64,000 nt of DNA, taken from contig NZ_CP137157.1 in NCBI RefSeq assembly GCF_040581405.1, positions 2,375,001-2,439,000 on the forward strand, given 5' to 3'. Source of the stretch: Komagataeibacter sucrofermentans DSM 15973. Lineage in GTDB: Bacteria; Pseudomonadota; Alphaproteobacteria; Acetobacterales; Acetobacteraceae. Both the position numbers and the translations under genes were made by a program. Below the pieces are notes generated by a model, which worked only from the letters and a program-made list of their open reading frames with translations, ran no database searches and was not told the origin of the DNA. Positions 8,761 through 19,032 of this stretch are shown in pieces; within the stretch, counting starts at the first letter, position 1, and every line of letters begins with the position of its first letter.

Positions 8761-10041
8761 TCAGGCCATGGCCACGACTGATGCCTCGGCCAGGTCATTG
8801 ATCCTCAGCAGGTGGCCAAGGGCCGCCACCATCTCGTCCATCATCGCATCCGTATGGCGCGGCCCCGGCGTAAGCCGCAGCCGCTCCGTGCCACGCGGCA
8901 CGGTGGGGTAGTTGATGGGGGTGGTGTACATGCCATAATCGTTGAGCAGCCGGTCGCTCAGTTCGCGGCAGCGCCGCGCATCGCCTACGGGGATGGGCAC
9001 GATATGGCTCGGCGTCATGCTAAAGGGAATGCCCGCCGCCCTGAGCTTGGCGCGGAAGGTATCGACACGCTCGAAAATGCGCTCGCGCCGCCAGTTATCC
9101 TTGCGCACCTGCTTCACGCTGGCCAGCGCCGCCGCCACGACCGCGGGGGGCAGCGCCGTGGTGAAGATGAAGCCCGAGGCGTTCAGGCGCAGATATTCCA
9201 CGATATTGCTCGAAGCGGTGATGTAGCCGCCATGCACGCCAAAGCCTTTGGCCAGCGTGCCCTCGATGATGTCCACCTCAGCAGCCACGCCATCGCGCTG
9301 CGACACGCCGCCGCCCTGTGCGCCATACAGGCCCACGGCATGCACTTCATCAAGGTAGGTCATGGCGCCGTATTTACGGGCCAGCGCGCAGGTGCCGGCG
9401 ATGTCGGCAATATCGCCATCCATCGAATACACGCTCTCGAACGCGATCAGCTTGGGGGCGTCCTTCGGGGCTGCGGCCAGCTTGGCCTCAAGGTCGGCAA
9501 GGTCGTTATGCTCGAAAATGACCGTGCTCGACCCGCGCGCACCCTTGATGCCCGCAATCATGGAGGCATGGTTCAGCCGGTCGGAAAAGCAGATCCAGCC
9601 GGGCATGCTCGTCAGGATGGTCTGCAGCGATGCCTGGTTCGACACGTAGCCCGAGCCGAACAGCAGCCCCGCTTCCTTGCCGTGCAGGTCGGCCAGTTCC
9701 GCCTCCAGCGCGGTATGCACCGGGCTTGTGCCCGCGATATTGCGCGTGCCGCCAGCGCCTGCCCCATGCTCATGGATGGCGCGGATCGCGGCCTCGGTTA
9801 CAACCGGCTCGACCCCCATGCCCAGATAGTCATTGGAGGACCAGACCACGACTTCACGGTCTTCGGGGCAGGCGGGGGTGGATGGCGTGGCCTCGGCCTC
9901 GGGCTGCTCGTATAACGGGTAGCGGTCGGCCAGCCGTGCCAGGGGCGTAAACTGCCGGTATCGCCCCTGGGCGCGGATATCGGCCAGCGCCGTCTGGCAG
10001 AACCGGAAAAACGGATGCCCATCCACATGATTACTGGACAC
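8761..10041 (-). CDS. hemA: 5-aminolevulinate synthase
   Basis: PLP enzyme condensing glycine and succinyl-CoA to 5-aminolevulinate, the first step of haem synthesis by the C4 route typical of alphaproteobacteria. The fold-type I pattern is clear: [46 protein letters not shown] and the PLP lysine in [12 protein letters not shown]. The GTG at 10041 has GGAG ten bases upstream; an in-frame ATG at 10062 lacks a good site and a further GTG lies at 10026. Length is 426 residues by this start, close to the family's usual 400-410. It is followed by a repeat and is not in an evident operon. Confidence 0.95.
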   Translation of the reverse strand: MSSNHVDGHPFFRFCQTALADIRAQGRYRQFTPLARLADRYPLYEQPEAEATPSTPACPEDREVVVWSSNDYLGMGVEPVVTEAAIRAIHEHGAGAGGTRNIAGTSPVHTALEAELADLHGKEAGLLFGSGYVSNQASLQTILTSMPGWICFSDRLNHASMIAGIKGARGSSTVIFEHNDLADLEAKLAAAPKDAPKLIAFESVYSMDGDIADIAGTCALARKYGAMTYLDEVHAVGLYGAQGGGVSQRDGVAAEVDIIEGTLAKGFGVHGGYITASSNIVEYLRLNASGFIFTTALPPAVVAAALASVKQVRKDNWRRERIFERVDTFRAKLRAAGIPFSMTPSHIVPIPVGDARRCRELSDRLLNDYGMYTTPINYPTVPRGTERLRLTPGPRHTDAMMDEMVAALGHLLRINDLAEASVVAMA

Positions 10042-10231
10042 TGCTGGTTTTCTCCATGGCATACCCCGATCGTGTTTACGGGGCCTTCATTCATTACGCC
10101 CACCGTGCGGGGTGGCCCAAGCCGGGGGGGGGATGAAACCGCCCCTTATCGGCCACTAGGGCTGGCGGTTAACCACCGGCAAGGGGGCCTTTATGGCATG
10201 ACGGGGGCGGAAATTGCAAAACCGCATTGAA

Positions 10232-10696
10232 CTACTCGACGTAAATGCAGACCTGCGTTGCACTGCCAGAGGGAACGCCCCGGGCATCCATCTCGGTCTG
10301 GGCGGTGCCTGCGCCTGCATCCATCACCGCCTGCAGCACCGGCTGGCCGTCCGTATCCACCGCCGCCTTCATGTCTGGCAGGCCGCTTGCGGCCCCCACC
10401 GGCACGTTGACCACGATGGTGAACAGCGCGTTGGGCTTGCGCGCCAGCGCATCGGCCACGGCGGCCCGGACCGCAGGCTGCCATTGCGCGGGCGGCGTCC
10501 CCGCCACGATGGTCACGAGCGGCGGCCTGTCGATGCCCGGGACCTGCGGGACCGGAGCAGCGGGCAAATGCGGCGGATCGCCTGCATGGCGGTTGAAGGT
10601 TTTCTGGCTGACCAGCCGGCACCCGCCGATGGCTGGCAGGCACAGGGCCGCCACCAGAATAGCACGGCGGGCGAAGCGGGGAGACGGACGGGTCAT
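10232..10696 (-). CDS. Small lipoprotein, unknown function
   Basis: A 154-residue predicted lipoprotein: MTRPSPRFARRAILVAALCLPAIGGC is a charged, hydrophobic signal with a lipobox at Cys26. The mature part contains a strand-helix pattern (PPLVTIVAGTPPAQWQPAV, ALARKPNALFTIVVNVP) that suggests a small alpha/beta domain, but I cannot assign a family. Codon use matches neighbours. It is transcribed divergently from the transketolase-like gene, with little room for separate promoters. Confidence 0.65.
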   Translation of the reverse strand: MTRPSPRFARRAILVAALCLPAIGGCRLVSQKTFNRHAGDPPHLPAAPVPQVPGIDRPPLVTIVAGTPPAQWQPAVRAAVADALARKPNALFTIVVNVPVGAASGLPDMKAAVDTDGQPVLQAVMDAGAGTAQTEMDARGVPSGSATQVCIYVE

Positions 10697-10830
10697 GACC
10701 CGCTACCGATACAGTATCCGCCCCGCCGGGCATAGGGGCGCGTGCAGCAATGTTGCCGCGGCGCACCGGGCGCAGTAACAGTACTCCACCGGCTCCGACC
10801 GATCATACCCTGCTCAATGGACGACGCCGC

Positions 10831-12750
10831 ATGCCCGAAGACCAAGCCCGCGTGATCTCCCCCGCGCTTCCGCCCCCGCCCCCTTCCATGCCCGAGCGGC
10901 TGGCCACGGCGATCCGCCATGCCATCGGCGTTCATGAAACGGACCGGCGGCAGGCCCCACACGCCCGGGTCATGGCCGGTCTGTGCGCGGTGCTGTGGAG
11001 TCGCTTCCTGCGCTTCGACCCGGCCAGCCCCGACTGGCCAGACCGCGACCGCCTGGTCATCTCCTCGCCACGCTACCGGGTGCTGCCGCGCATCATGGCC
11101 GAACTGTCGGGCCAGGCAATCCGCCCCGGCACGCCTGCCGCGACCGACCGGCAGGCCTGCGGCCCCAACGGGCAGGGACTGGGGGCGGCGATCGGCATGG
11201 CGCTGGCCGAGCAGAAGCTGGCCGCCCGCTTTGGCCGCTCGGTGGTCAACCACCGCGTATGGGCGCTGGGGTGCTGGAGCGAGCTTTCCACCGGCGTGGC
11301 ACTGGAAAGCGCCGCCCTGGCAGGCCAGCTTGGCCTTGACCGCGTGACCCTGGTGGTGGGCCTGTGGAGCAGCGAGCGCGAGGAGGTGGACACCATCCTG
11401 CCGCGCTACAGCGCATCGGGCTGGTCGGTGCGCAAGGTCGATGCGGGCAATACCGAACAGATCGCAAGCGTCATCGCCTCCGCCCAGCGCACGCAGAAGC
11501 CCTGCCTGATCGCGTGCATCGCCCCGCCCGAAACCGATCCGCCAGCACCCTTTGTCGATGATCCGGGCCTGTGGGCCGGCGCGGCGCGGCGGGGGGCCAG
11601 CGCGCGGCGCTCGTGGCTGCGCCGCCTGTTCAAGGACCGCCAGAAAGCCGAATTCGAGCGCATGGCCCGCAACCAGCGCCCCGCCTTCTGGCAGCCTGAC
11701 TGGCAGCGTTCGTGGCGCGAGCACGGCGCGCTGCTGGCCCGCGCCTCGGCCGCCTTCTCGGCCCGGCGCGGACTCGAAACCCTGCATGAACTCCTGCCCG
11801 AGCTGACCTGCCTGCGCTCGCGCCAGGGCATGATGCCCGATTTCTCCGCACTGCGGCGCAGCAGTGGCGATCCGGATCTTTCATGCGGCACGCAGGTGCA
11901 TGGCATGGCCGCCCTGCTCAACGGCATTGCGCTGCATGACGGGCTGCTGGCCTTTGGCGCCACCACCATCATTGCGGTGGACCGCATGCGCCCCGCCCTG
12001 CGCTACGCCGCCATGACCGGCCAGCAGGTGATCTACCTGCTCAGCGATGATGAACTGCCGCGCGGCGAGAACGCGGGCGGCTGGCAGCCCGTCGAGCAAC
12101 TGGCCAGCCTGCGCGCCATGCCCAACATGGCGCTGTTCCGCCCCGCCGACCACCGCGAGACCATGGAATGCATGGAACTGGCCCTGCGGCGCACGACCGG
12201 GCCGAGCCTGCTGGTGCTGGAATCCGCCCCCTCGACCGCCGCCGCCGTGCCCGAGCGCGAACAGCATGGCCTGACCAACCTGTGCGCGCGCGGCGGCTAC
12301 GTGCTGGCCGAGGCCGAAGGCCCGCGGCAGGTTACGCTGGTGGCCACGGGGCACGAGGCCATCGTGGCGCTGGCGGCGCGCGCGCTGCTGCGCGCGGCGG
12401 GCATCGGGGCGGCGGTTATATCACTTCCGTGCTGGGAACTGTTCGCCGCCCAAAAAATGACGTATCGTGATGCCGTGCTGGGAACAGCGCCCCGGATCGG
12501 AATCGAGGCCGCATCGGGTTTTGGATGGGATCGCTGGCTTGGGCCGGGCGGGCTGTTCGTGGGCATTGACGGGTTCGGGGCCTCCCCCACGCCTGACAGG
12601 CCCGACGACCCGGCCGACATCACGCCGGAACGGATCTGCCGCGACGCCATGCGGCTGCTCCACTCCCATGCCGGAACCGCGATGGAAACCGCGGGAGGAA
12701 ACGGCGCGCCGCCACCATCCGGGCTGGTATCGCTCGATGCCAGTGTGTGA
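10831..12750 (+). CDS. Transketolase-like protein lacking TPP and catalytic residues
   Basis: About 639 residues spanning the transketolase architecture (TPP-binding, pyrimidine and C-terminal domains). Alignable landmarks include [50 protein letters not shown] and [22 protein letters not shown]. The functional residues are replaced: the Mg/TPP motif GDG...N reads LGC...W (about 146-179), the activating glutamate of REFGM reads TQVHGM, and the active-site histidines of THDSIG and PTHQPVE are absent. By family knowledge it should not bind TPP or catalyse ketol transfer, so I call it a probable pseudoenzyme. ATG 10831 is preferred because GC-rich third positions begin there; the frame is open from 10750. 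It ends 32 bases before gap, so it is probably cotranscribed with gap-pgk. Confidence 0.75.
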   Translation: MPEDQARVISPALPPPPPSMPERLATAIRHAIGVHETDRRQAPHARVMAGLCAVLWSRFLRFDPASPDWPDRDRLVISSPRYRVLPRIMAELSGQAIRPGTPAATDRQACGPNGQGLGAAIGMALAEQKLAARFGRSVVNHRVWALGCWSELSTGVALESAALAGQLGLDRVTLVVGLWSSEREEVDTILPRYSASGWSVRKVDAGNTEQIASVIASAQRTQKPCLIACIAPPETDPPAPFVDDPGLWAGAARRGASARRSWLRRLFKDRQKAEFERMARNQRPAFWQPDWQRSWREHGALLARASAAFSARRGLETLHELLPELTCLRSRQGMMPDFSALRRSSGDPDLSCGTQVHGMAALLNGIALHDGLLAFGATTIIAVDRMRPALRYAAMTGQQVIYLLSDDELPRGENAGGWQPVEQLASLRAMPNMALFRPADHRETMECMELALRRTTGPSLLVLESAPSTAAAVPEREQHGLTNLCARGGYVLAEAEGPRQVTLVATGHEAIVALAARALLRAAGIGAAVISLPCWELFAAQKMTYRDAVLGTAPRIGIEAASGFGWDRWLGPGGLFVGIDGFGASPTPDRPDDPADITPERICRDAMRLLHSHAGTAMETAGGNGAPPPSGLVSLDASV

Positions 12751-12782
12751 ACATGTCTGACCCTTACGGAGATAATAAGAAC

Positions 12783-13805
12783 ATGGCTGTTAAAGTCGCA
12801 ATAAACGGTTTTGGTCGCATCGGTCGCCTCGTGCTGCGTGGCATCATTGAAAGCGGGCGCACCGACGTGGTGCCGGTCGCGATCAATGACCTTGGCAGCG
12901 TGGCCGACAACGCACACCTGCTGTCCTATGACAGCGTGCACGGGCGCTTCCCCGCCGAGGTGAAGGTGGAGGGCAACCAGATCATCATCACGGCCAATGG
13001 CCGCACCTACGCCCCCATTACCGTCTCGGCCGAGGCCGACCCCACGAAGGTTCCCTTCCAGGGCGTGGACGTGGCGCTGGAATGCACGGGCCGCTTTACC
13101 GACAAGGAGAAGGCCGCGCAGCTCATTACGGCGGGCGCGCGCAAGGTGATCGTGTCCGCCCCGGCATCGGGCGTGGACGCCACCATCGTCTATGGTGTGA
13201 ACCAGGACGTGCTGACCCCGGACATGACCGTGATCTCCAACGCATCCTGCACCACCAACTGCCTCGCCCCCGTGGCCAAGGTGCTTGATGACACGTTCGG
13301 CATCGAATGTGGCTACATGGTCACCATCCACTCCTACACCGGCGACCAGCGCACGGTGGACACGCTGCACAAGGACCTGCGCCGCGCGCGTGGCGCCGCC
13401 CTGAACATGATCCCGACCTCGACCGGCGCCGCGCGCGCCGTGGGGCTGGTGCTGCCGCACCTCAAGGGCCGGCTTGATGGCACCGCCATCCGCGTGCCGA
13501 CCCCCAACGTGTCGCTCGTCTCGCTCGACTTCGTGCCGAAAAAGGCGCCCGCCTCCGTCGAGGACGTCAACGAGGCGCTGCGCAAGGCCGCCGAGTCGGG
13601 TCCGCTCAAGGGCATCCTAGCCTACAACACCGCGCCGCTGGTCAGCACCGACTTCAACCACTCCCCCGCCTCATCCACCTTCGATGCCACCCAGACGGCG
13701 GTGATCGATGGCGGCAAGCTGGTGCGCATCTGCAGCTGGTACGACAATGAGTGGGGCTTCTCCAACCGCATGGCCGACACGGCCGCCGTATTCGGGGCAC
13801 TGTAA
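12783..13805 (+). CDS. gap: Glyceraldehyde-3-phosphate dehydrogenase
   Basis: NAD(P)-dependent oxidation and phosphorylation of glyceraldehyde 3-phosphate in lower glycolysis/gluconeogenesis. The N-terminal Rossmann motif [10 protein letters not shown] is followed by the active site [12 protein letters not shown] with the catalytic Cys156, the histidine in [10 protein letters not shown], and the family end [12 protein letters not shown]. The start at 12783 has a GGAG site 11 bases upstream; the frame opens earlier (12747), overlapping the end of the transketolase-like gene, but without a ribosome site. At 340 residues it is normal length. Its stop overlaps the pgk start by one base (TAATG), indicating translational coupling. 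Confidence 0.97.
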   Translation: MAVKVAINGFGRIGRLVLRGIIESGRTDVVPVAINDLGSVADNAHLLSYDSVHGRFPAEVKVEGNQIIITANGRTYAPITVSAEADPTKVPFQGVDVALECTGRFTDKEKAAQLITAGARKVIVSAPASGVDATIVYGVNQDVLTPDMTVISNASCTTNCLAPVAKVLDDTFGIECGYMVTIHSYTGDQRTVDTLHKDLRRARGAALNMIPTSTGAARAVGLVLPHLKGRLDGTAIRVPTPNVSLVSLDFVPKKAPASVEDVNEALRKAAESGPLKGILAYNTAPLVSTDFNHSPASSTFDATQTAVIDGGKLVRICSWYDNEWGFSNRMADTAAVFGAL

Positions 13806-15028
13806 TGGCTGCCGCAAGCTTCAAGACGCTGGATGACCTTGATGCCACGGGCAAGAAGGTTCTCCTGCGCGCTGATCTGAACGTTCCGGTCAGGAACGCC
13901 GAGATTACCGATGCCACGCGCATCCTGCGCCTGCTGCCCACCATCCAGGAACTGGCCCAGAAGGGGGCGAAGGTGATTGTTGTCAGCCACTTCGACCGCC
14001 CCAAGGGCAAGCCGGTGCCTGAAATGTCGCTTGGCCCGATTGCCGATGCGCTTGGTGATGCGCTCGGCCGCCCGGTCACCTTTGTCGATGACTGCACCGG
14101 CCCCAAGGCACAGCAGGCCGTGGATGCCATGCAAGATGGCGACGTGGTGGTGCTGGAAAACACCCGCTTCTACCCCGGCGAGGAGCAGAACGACCCGGCG
14201 CTGGCCAAGGAATTCGCCGCACTGGCCGATTATTACGTCAATGATGCGTTCTCCGCCGCCCACCGCGCCCATGCCTCGACCGAGGGCGTAGCCCGCCTGC
14301 TGCCCTCCTTTGCAGGCCGACTGATGGAGACGGAACTCAACGCGCTCAACGTAGCCCTTGAAAACCCGGCCCGCCCGGTGGGGGCCATCGTGGGCGGGGC
14401 CAAGATCTCGACCAAGCTCGACCTGATCGGCAACCTGCTTGAAAAAGTGGACATGCTGATTATTGGCGGCGCGATGGCCAATACTTTCCTTGCCGCACAG
14501 GGCGTGAACGTAGGCCGCTCGCTGCAGGAGGCCGAGATGCACGACACCGCGCGTGACATCATGGCCAAGGCGAAGGAAAAGAACTGCGAGATCATCCTGC
14601 CGGTTGATGTCGTGACCGCGACCGACTTCAGGGCGGACGTGCCCACGCGCACGGTGCCAGTGAACGCCATTCCGGCTGACGCCATGGCGCTCGACGTAGG
14701 CCCGGAGACGGTCAGGCTGATTAACGAAAAGCTCACCATGCTGAAAACGCTGGTCTGGAACGGCCCGCTTGGCGCGTTCGAGATCACGCCGTTCGATGCC
14801 GCCACCAATGCGGTGGCGCGCGAGGTTGGTCGCCTGACCGATGCGGGCGCGCTCAAGAGCATTGCAGGCGGTGGCGATACGGTCTCCGCCCTGCGCCATG
14901 CGGGGGTAGAGAAGCATATCTCCTACATCTCGAGCGCGGGCGGCGCCTTCCTTGAATGGCTGGAAGGCAAGACGCTGCCCGGCATCATGGCGCTTGAAGC
15001 CGTGTTTGAACGGGCCATGCCCATCTGA
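13805..15028 (+). CDS. pgk: Phosphoglycerate kinase
   Basis: Transfers the acyl phosphate of 1,3-bisphosphoglycerate to ADP. Family features seen: [11 protein letters not shown] near residue 18, [20 protein letters not shown], the [17 protein letters not shown] stretch, and the C-terminal nucleotide motif [12 protein letters not shown]. Length is 407 residues. The ATG overlaps the gap stop as TAATG, so translation is coupled. An intrinsic terminator about 30 bases after the stop closes the transketolase-like-gap-pgk transcript. Confidence 0.97.
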   Translation: MAAASFKTLDDLDATGKKVLLRADLNVPVRNAEITDATRILRLLPTIQELAQKGAKVIVVSHFDRPKGKPVPEMSLGPIADALGDALGRPVTFVDDCTGPKAQQAVDAMQDGDVVVLENTRFYPGEEQNDPALAKEFAALADYYVNDAFSAAHRAHASTEGVARLLPSFAGRLMETELNALNVALENPARPVGAIVGGAKISTKLDLIGNLLEKVDMLIIGGAMANTFLAAQGVNVGRSLQEAEMHDTARDIMAKAKEKNCEIILPVDVVTATDFRADVPTRTVPVNAIPADAMALDVGPETVRLINEKLTMLKTLVWNGPLGAFEITPFDAATNAVAREVGRLTDAGALKSIAGGGDTVSALRHAGVEKHISYISSAGGAFLEWLEGKTLPGIMALEAVFERAMPI

Positions 15029-15054
15029 CAGGCCGCGCCGTCATGACGTGAAGG

Positions 15055-15084
15055 AAGGGACCATCATCCGGTGGTCCCTTTTTT
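15055..15084 (+). terminator. Intrinsic terminator after pgk
   Basis: Stem AAGGGACCA / TGGTCCCTT (15055-15063 with 15072-15080), loop of eight, then a run of T to 15084. Confidence 0.9.
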
Positions 15085-15115
15085 CATGGGCGCTCCGCTT
15101 TTTTCAAACAGCCGT

Positions 15116-15739
15116 TCAGTGCCGCGACAGACCCAGCCTCAGCCCGAAGCCGATAAAGACACAGCCGGTCAGCCGATCCATCAGCCGTGCCGTCGCCCCC
15201 TGGCACAGCAGGCGCGCGAGGGAATGCCCCATGCAGGCCACCACCACCAGCCATAGCAGGCTCACCCCCGCCTGCACGCCCGAGAGCACGAACAGATAGG
15301 GCCCGACGCGCACATGCGCCGGCACGAACTGCGGCAGGAAGGAAATATAGAAGACGCCAATCTTGGGGTTGAGCAGATTCTGGCACAGCCCACGCAGGAA
15401 ATGGCGCCGTGGCAGCCCGCGCCGGGCGGTGTCAGGGGCCAGCATGTCGCTACGGGGGCGCAGCAGCATCCTCACTCCGGCCCATAACAGATAGGCCGCG
15501 CCGCAGGCACGGATCATATCAAACGCCAGACGCGAGGCCGCAAGCAGCGCCCCCAGCCCGGTCGCGGCGGCCACCCCCCACGCCAGGCAGCCACAGGCGA
15601 TGCCCAGAGCGGTTTCCACCCCTTTTCCCCGCCCATCGCGCAAGGCCGTGCGCAGCACGAGCGCCGTATCAAGACCGGGGGTCAACGCCAGAATGAGGGT
15701 CGCAAGCACAAAGGAAAGAAAGGATTGCGAAACCGTCAC
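15116..15739 (-). CDS. LysE/RhtB-family amino-acid exporter
   Basis: Inner-membrane exporter of 207 residues with about six hydrophobic segments. The LysE family signature is the first helix ending LALTPGLDTALVLRTAL with the following DGRGKGVETALGIACGC, and the central FLRGLCQNLLNPKIGVFYISFLPQFV motif. The family exports amino acids such as lysine, threonine or homoserine lactone; the substrate here cannot be told. It is convergent with pgk across the terminator. The ATG at 15739 lies close to the family's conserved N-terminal start, and the stretch before it is compact. Confidence 0.88.
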   Translation of the reverse strand: MTVSQSFLSFVLATLILALTPGLDTALVLRTALRDGRGKGVETALGIACGCLAWGVAAATGLGALLAASRLAFDMIRACGAAYLLWAGVRMLLRPRSDMLAPDTARRGLPRRHFLRGLCQNLLNPKIGVFYISFLPQFVPAHVRVGPYLFVLSGVQAGVSLLWLVVVACMGHSLARLLCQGATARLMDRLTGCVFIGFGLRLGLSRH

Positions 15740-15783
15740 GCTGGTCTTCCTCGTGCCATCGGGGCTGGAATTGTGGCGACCGC

Positions 15784-16155
15784 CTAGCGGTTATAGGGGT
15801 TGGTATCCACGCGCACGGCCTTGCCGGTGCGGTCGTAATATAGCACGGCGGTGCCGCGCTTCTCAGCATAGCCATCCGGCTCGCCGGTGGGGGTCCAGAA
15901 CAGCAGGCGGTTCAGGTCAGGCTGTTCCTTGACCCGGTCACCCCTGGGGATGTAGCGGTACTGGCTGTAATCCATATGTAGGGTGGGTAGCGGCGGCTTT
16001 TTGGAAAGCTGATGCATGGTGGCATGGCGCTGCGAGGCCTCGCCGGGGTCTTCGTTGCCTGCATCGGCATGGCCGCTATCCGCCAGGGCCACACCCGGCG
16101 CGACAGCAGCGCCCAGCCACGCAGCAAGGACCAAGTGCCGTAACCTGATAGACAT
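15784..16155 (-). CDS. Secreted small protein, unknown function
   Basis: A 123-residue protein whose N-terminus MSIRLRHLVLAAWLGAAVAP is a classical signal peptide (cleavage near VALADSG). The mature protein has a His-rich stretch, then HMDYSQYRYIPRGDRV and LLFWTPTGEPDGYAEKRGTAVLYYDRTGKAV, suggesting a small beta-rich domain, but I recognise no family. The ATG at 16155 is chosen because GGAAAGG lies nine bases upstream; the frame is open further (16236). It lies 88 bases downstream of the large outer-membrane protein gene on the same strand and may be cotranscribed with it, so a periplasmic or envelope role is likely. Confidence 0.65.
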   Translation of the reverse strand: MSIRLRHLVLAAWLGAAVAPGVALADSGHADAGNEDPGEASQRHATMHQLSKKPPLPTLHMDYSQYRYIPRGDRVKEQPDLNRLLFWTPTGEPDGYAEKRGTAVLYYDRTGKAVRVDTNPYNR

Positions 16156-16243
16156 GAGCGCAGGCCTTTCCATTCTTCCCAATCGCGGGGCCACCATCCC
16201 CCTTTTCCCGGCCTGACGCAATATCCGCCGTGGCACGCCTGCC

Positions 16244-18139
16244 TTACTGGAAAGGCAGGTAGCGGAAATCGAAGAAGATCTCGCTCAGGCTGGTCGTGGG
16301 CGCGCCACCCATGCCACCCCATGTATGCACGCGCGAATAGGCCAGCTGCGTGCCTGCCTGCACCGTGCCATACTGGCCGTGGATGAAGCGGTACCATGCC
16401 CCGATGGTGAACTCCTCCACCGAGCGGATATTGGCGGCGCACCCTCCGCCGCCATTGATGCCGGAGCCTTCGGTCATGCAGCCCGTATTGTCGGCATTGG
16501 GGTTGCCATAGCCATAGCTGCCGCCATCTTCGTCAAAATAGTTGCGGCCCGAGCGCTGCATGCCGAAATAGCCATACACGTCGATCACCTTGTTGGGGTG
16601 CGCGATCACGCCTGCCGTGGTCTGGGCGCTCGACAGCAGGGCGGGCCCGCCATTGGCGCGCAGCGTGGCATCAGGCAGCAGCACCGAGCCGTAGCGGCCA
16701 ATGCCCTTGCCCGCCAGGCCTGCGAGCCGCACTTCCAGCCGGTGGGGAATGACCGGCAGGATCATCGAGCCGCCCGCCCCCCAGGCGATGGCGGTATGGT
16801 TCTCGCCCACCCCGTTCATGACCGAACGGTCATGCGGGAAGTGGACCACGCCCTCGACTTCGTAATGACCCCATGAGGGATCCCATGCCAGCTTGCCGAT
16901 GATGTCGGGCGCGATTTCGTTGGAATAGTTGGTGGTGGCGCTGCTCAGCCCCACGCCGTTCGAGCCGAGCTTGGCGTAATTGCTGCTGTTGCCCGGCAGG
17001 CGGAACTCACCATTGCCCACGTCATCGCCAAACCCGGAGGTGTCATAGATGGTGGCCGGGTTCTCGATCGACAGGCCGGTCCACAGGCGGTGCTTGAGGA
17101 AGTCCTTGACGATGCGCACCTGCCACTGCCGCGACCAGGTCTGGCCCGCGAGGATGGAGGATTCAATTGTTTCGGGCAGGCTCTCCTGGCGGGGCACGAT
17201 GCCCACGCGGTCGGGTGTGAGCATGGTCCAGGCCTGGCCGATGAGGAAATGCAGGTCCGCGCGCGAATCATCCAGCGTCAGGTAAGCCTGCCGCAGCCGG
17301 GGCACGTAGGAATTGCTCTCATAGGGGTTGGTGGTCTCGGCACTCGCGCCAAAATCGGTTTCCACAAAGCCTGCCACGGTCAGGTGCGGGTTGAGCTGGC
17401 CGCGCGCCATGAGCGAGAAGCGCGAATACCGCGCATCGCCATTGAAGTTGGTGGTGTGGAAATTGGAGCTGTTGCGGAAGGGAATGGCGTTCCAGTAGTT
17501 GAAGATGCCCGATGAAACCTGACGGTTCTCGACCAGCGCCGCCGCATCGAAGAAGCCACCCAGAATGATGGCCACGGGGCCAAGATGGAACACCTTGCTA
17601 CCCAGCGCGCCAGCCGACTGCGCGCCCACTGTCTCGCGGTTGTGGGGGCCGACATTGTTGTTGGCCATGTGCGAGATCAGATCTTCCTCGCGGTGCGCCA
17701 CCACGGATTCAACCGTGGGCTGATCCCCGGGCTCTGATGTGGGGTCGGAATAGCCGCCGATATGGGGGCGGCCCACGCGCTCGCCACCCGTCACGGCTGC
17801 CTGCTGCGGTGCATGGCCTTCCACCGGCATCCAGCCGCCACGCACGTGCCCGCCCGTGCCGGTGACCTCAAGCGGGTGGCCCGCGCCGCCTGCCCCGCTC
17901 GCAGCCGACGTGCCGCCAAGGCGGGCGCGGTGCTGCGCGATCTGCTGGTGCATGGCGGCGAGTTCGTTCTGCAGGGCCTGCTGCTGCTGCTGCAGATGGG
18001 CCATCTGGCGTTCCATGATATCCAGCGATTCGGGATCCTCATCGCCCCATGCGGCAGCCATGGGCACCAGAACGGAACACAGCATGAGCAGGCTGGCCAG
18101 ACGGCCAGCGGGCTTGCCGGAGAGGAACGGAATCTGCAT
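16244..18139 (-). CDS. Outer-membrane porin-like beta-barrel protein with coiled-coil N-terminus
   Basis: A 631-residue exported protein. After a signal peptide (cleavage near PMAAAWG) comes a Gln-rich heptad segment (IMERQMAHLQQQQQALQNEL, about residues 41-72), predicted as a coiled coil, then a Gly-rich linker and a long barrel-like region of alternating strands with aromatic girdles. It ends FDFRYLPFQ, close to the aromatic C-terminal signal used by the BAM complex. N-terminal trimeric coiled coils in porins often reach into the periplasm or peptidoglycan. The DcaP-like/phosphate-type porins have this layout, but I cannot name the substrate. It is upstream of a small secreted protein gene and divergent from nothing nearby. 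Confidence 0.75.
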   Translation of the reverse strand: MQIPFLSGKPAGRLASLLMLCSVLVPMAAAWGDEDPESLDIMERQMAHLQQQQQALQNELAAMHQQIAQHRARLGGTSAASGAGGAGHPLEVTGTGGHVRGGWMPVEGHAPQQAAVTGGERVGRPHIGGYSDPTSEPGDQPTVESVVAHREEDLISHMANNNVGPHNRETVGAQSAGALGSKVFHLGPVAIILGGFFDAAALVENRQVSSGIFNYWNAIPFRNSSNFHTTNFNGDARYSRFSLMARGQLNPHLTVAGFVETDFGASAETTNPYESNSYVPRLRQAYLTLDDSRADLHFLIGQAWTMLTPDRVGIVPRQESLPETIESSILAGQTWSRQWQVRIVKDFLKHRLWTGLSIENPATIYDTSGFGDDVGNGEFRLPGNSSNYAKLGSNGVGLSSATTNYSNEIAPDIIGKLAWDPSWGHYEVEGVVHFPHDRSVMNGVGENHTAIAWGAGGSMILPVIPHRLEVRLAGLAGKGIGRYGSVLLPDATLRANGGPALLSSAQTTAGVIAHPNKVIDVYGYFGMQRSGRNYFDEDGGSYGYGNPNADNTGCMTEGSGINGGGGCAANIRSVEEFTIGAWYRFIHGQYGTVQAGTQLAYSRVHTWGGMGGAPTTSLSEIFFDFRYLPFQ

Positions 18140-18301
18140 TTATCGCCAGAAGGCCCCAGAACAGGTTCAAGACAGGATGTGACAAAACATGTCCGGCGGG
18201 CCGGGTAAATGATAATTTGTTTTAATAAGACATGATCCGCCGCGCCGTGCTGTTTGTGCCACGGGCATCATGGCGGAATATGGCATCCCGGCCAGCCAGT
18301 G

Positions 18302-18946
18302 TTACAAAACGTCAGGGCGGCGGGCCGTCAGCGCCATGACCGCATCCTTCCAGAACATGTCCTCAGGCGCGGGGGTGACGCTGCCGGTATCCACCGGGCC
18401 GAAACCCGCGCGCTGCAACAGCACGCCGAGCATGCGCCCCCGGTCATCAGGCTCGAGCGCCTGCCATAGCGCCGTGGCCTTCTGCGGCAGGAAGCGCGCG
18501 CCATACGTCATGATGATCAGGCCGCCGGGTTGCAGCACGCGGGCGACTTCACGCAGCACCTGCACCGGCTGGCGCAGATAGGGCACGACATCGCACAGAA
18601 GGACCGCGTCCATGCTTTCATCGGCGAGCGGCAGGTCGGGGGTTTCGTTGATGTCCTCCACCACGCGGTCGGTCAGGCGGGGATTGCTGTCGAGCGCCTG
18701 CGCGTTCACGCCAATGCCGATCACGCTGTCGAATTCCATGTCAGGCGGCAGGTGACTGTCGGGGCCTGCCATCAGGTCGAGGATATTGCCATCCTCGGGC
18801 AGGAGCGTGCGATAGAGCGCCGTGATGGCCGTCTGCGCGCCCTGGTCAAGCAGGGGGCCGGTTGGCCTGCGCGAATAGAACAGCGTATCGGACTCAGCCG
18901 AGGCGGCGGTGAAGGATTGCGGGTGGAACCCGTGCAGGTCGTTCAT
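18302..18946 (-). CDS. SAM-dependent methyltransferase (class I)
   Basis: About 214 residues with the Rossmann-type methyltransferase order: ILDLMAGPDSHLP (motif I, somewhat divergent from the usual DLGCG), VIGIGVNAQALDSNP (motif II), DAVLLCDVVPYLRQPVQVLREVARVLQPGGLIIMTY (motifs IV-VI). The acceptor substrate is not evident. The start is uncertain: ATG 18946 is chosen because starting at the frame's first ATG (19006) would leave only 26 bases to the divergent glyoxalase gene; neither has a clear ribosome site. Cytoplasmic, no membrane segment. Confidence 0.75.
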   Translation of the reverse strand: MNDLHGFHPQSFTAASAESDTLFYSRRPTGPLLDQGAQTAITALYRTLLPEDGNILDLMAGPDSHLPPDMEFDSVIGIGVNAQALDSNPRLTDRVVEDINETPDLPLADESMDAVLLCDVVPYLRQPVQVLREVARVLQPGGLIIMTYGARFLPQKATALWQALEPDDRGRMLGVLLQRAGFGPVDTGSVTPAPEDMFWKDAVMALTARRPDVL

Positions 18947-19032
18947 GAATGTGCCAGACAGTGCAGGTGTAACAATGCGATACGGGGTGGGCGTATCACG
19001 CCCCATGCCGTGGAGAACAGGAGAAAAGCCGA

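Noticed and set aside
12747-12782. Upstream extension of Gap overlapping the transketolase-like gene
   Set aside because: GTG at 12747 and ATG at 12753 lack ribosome sites and would add residues before the universal [14 protein letters not shown] start.
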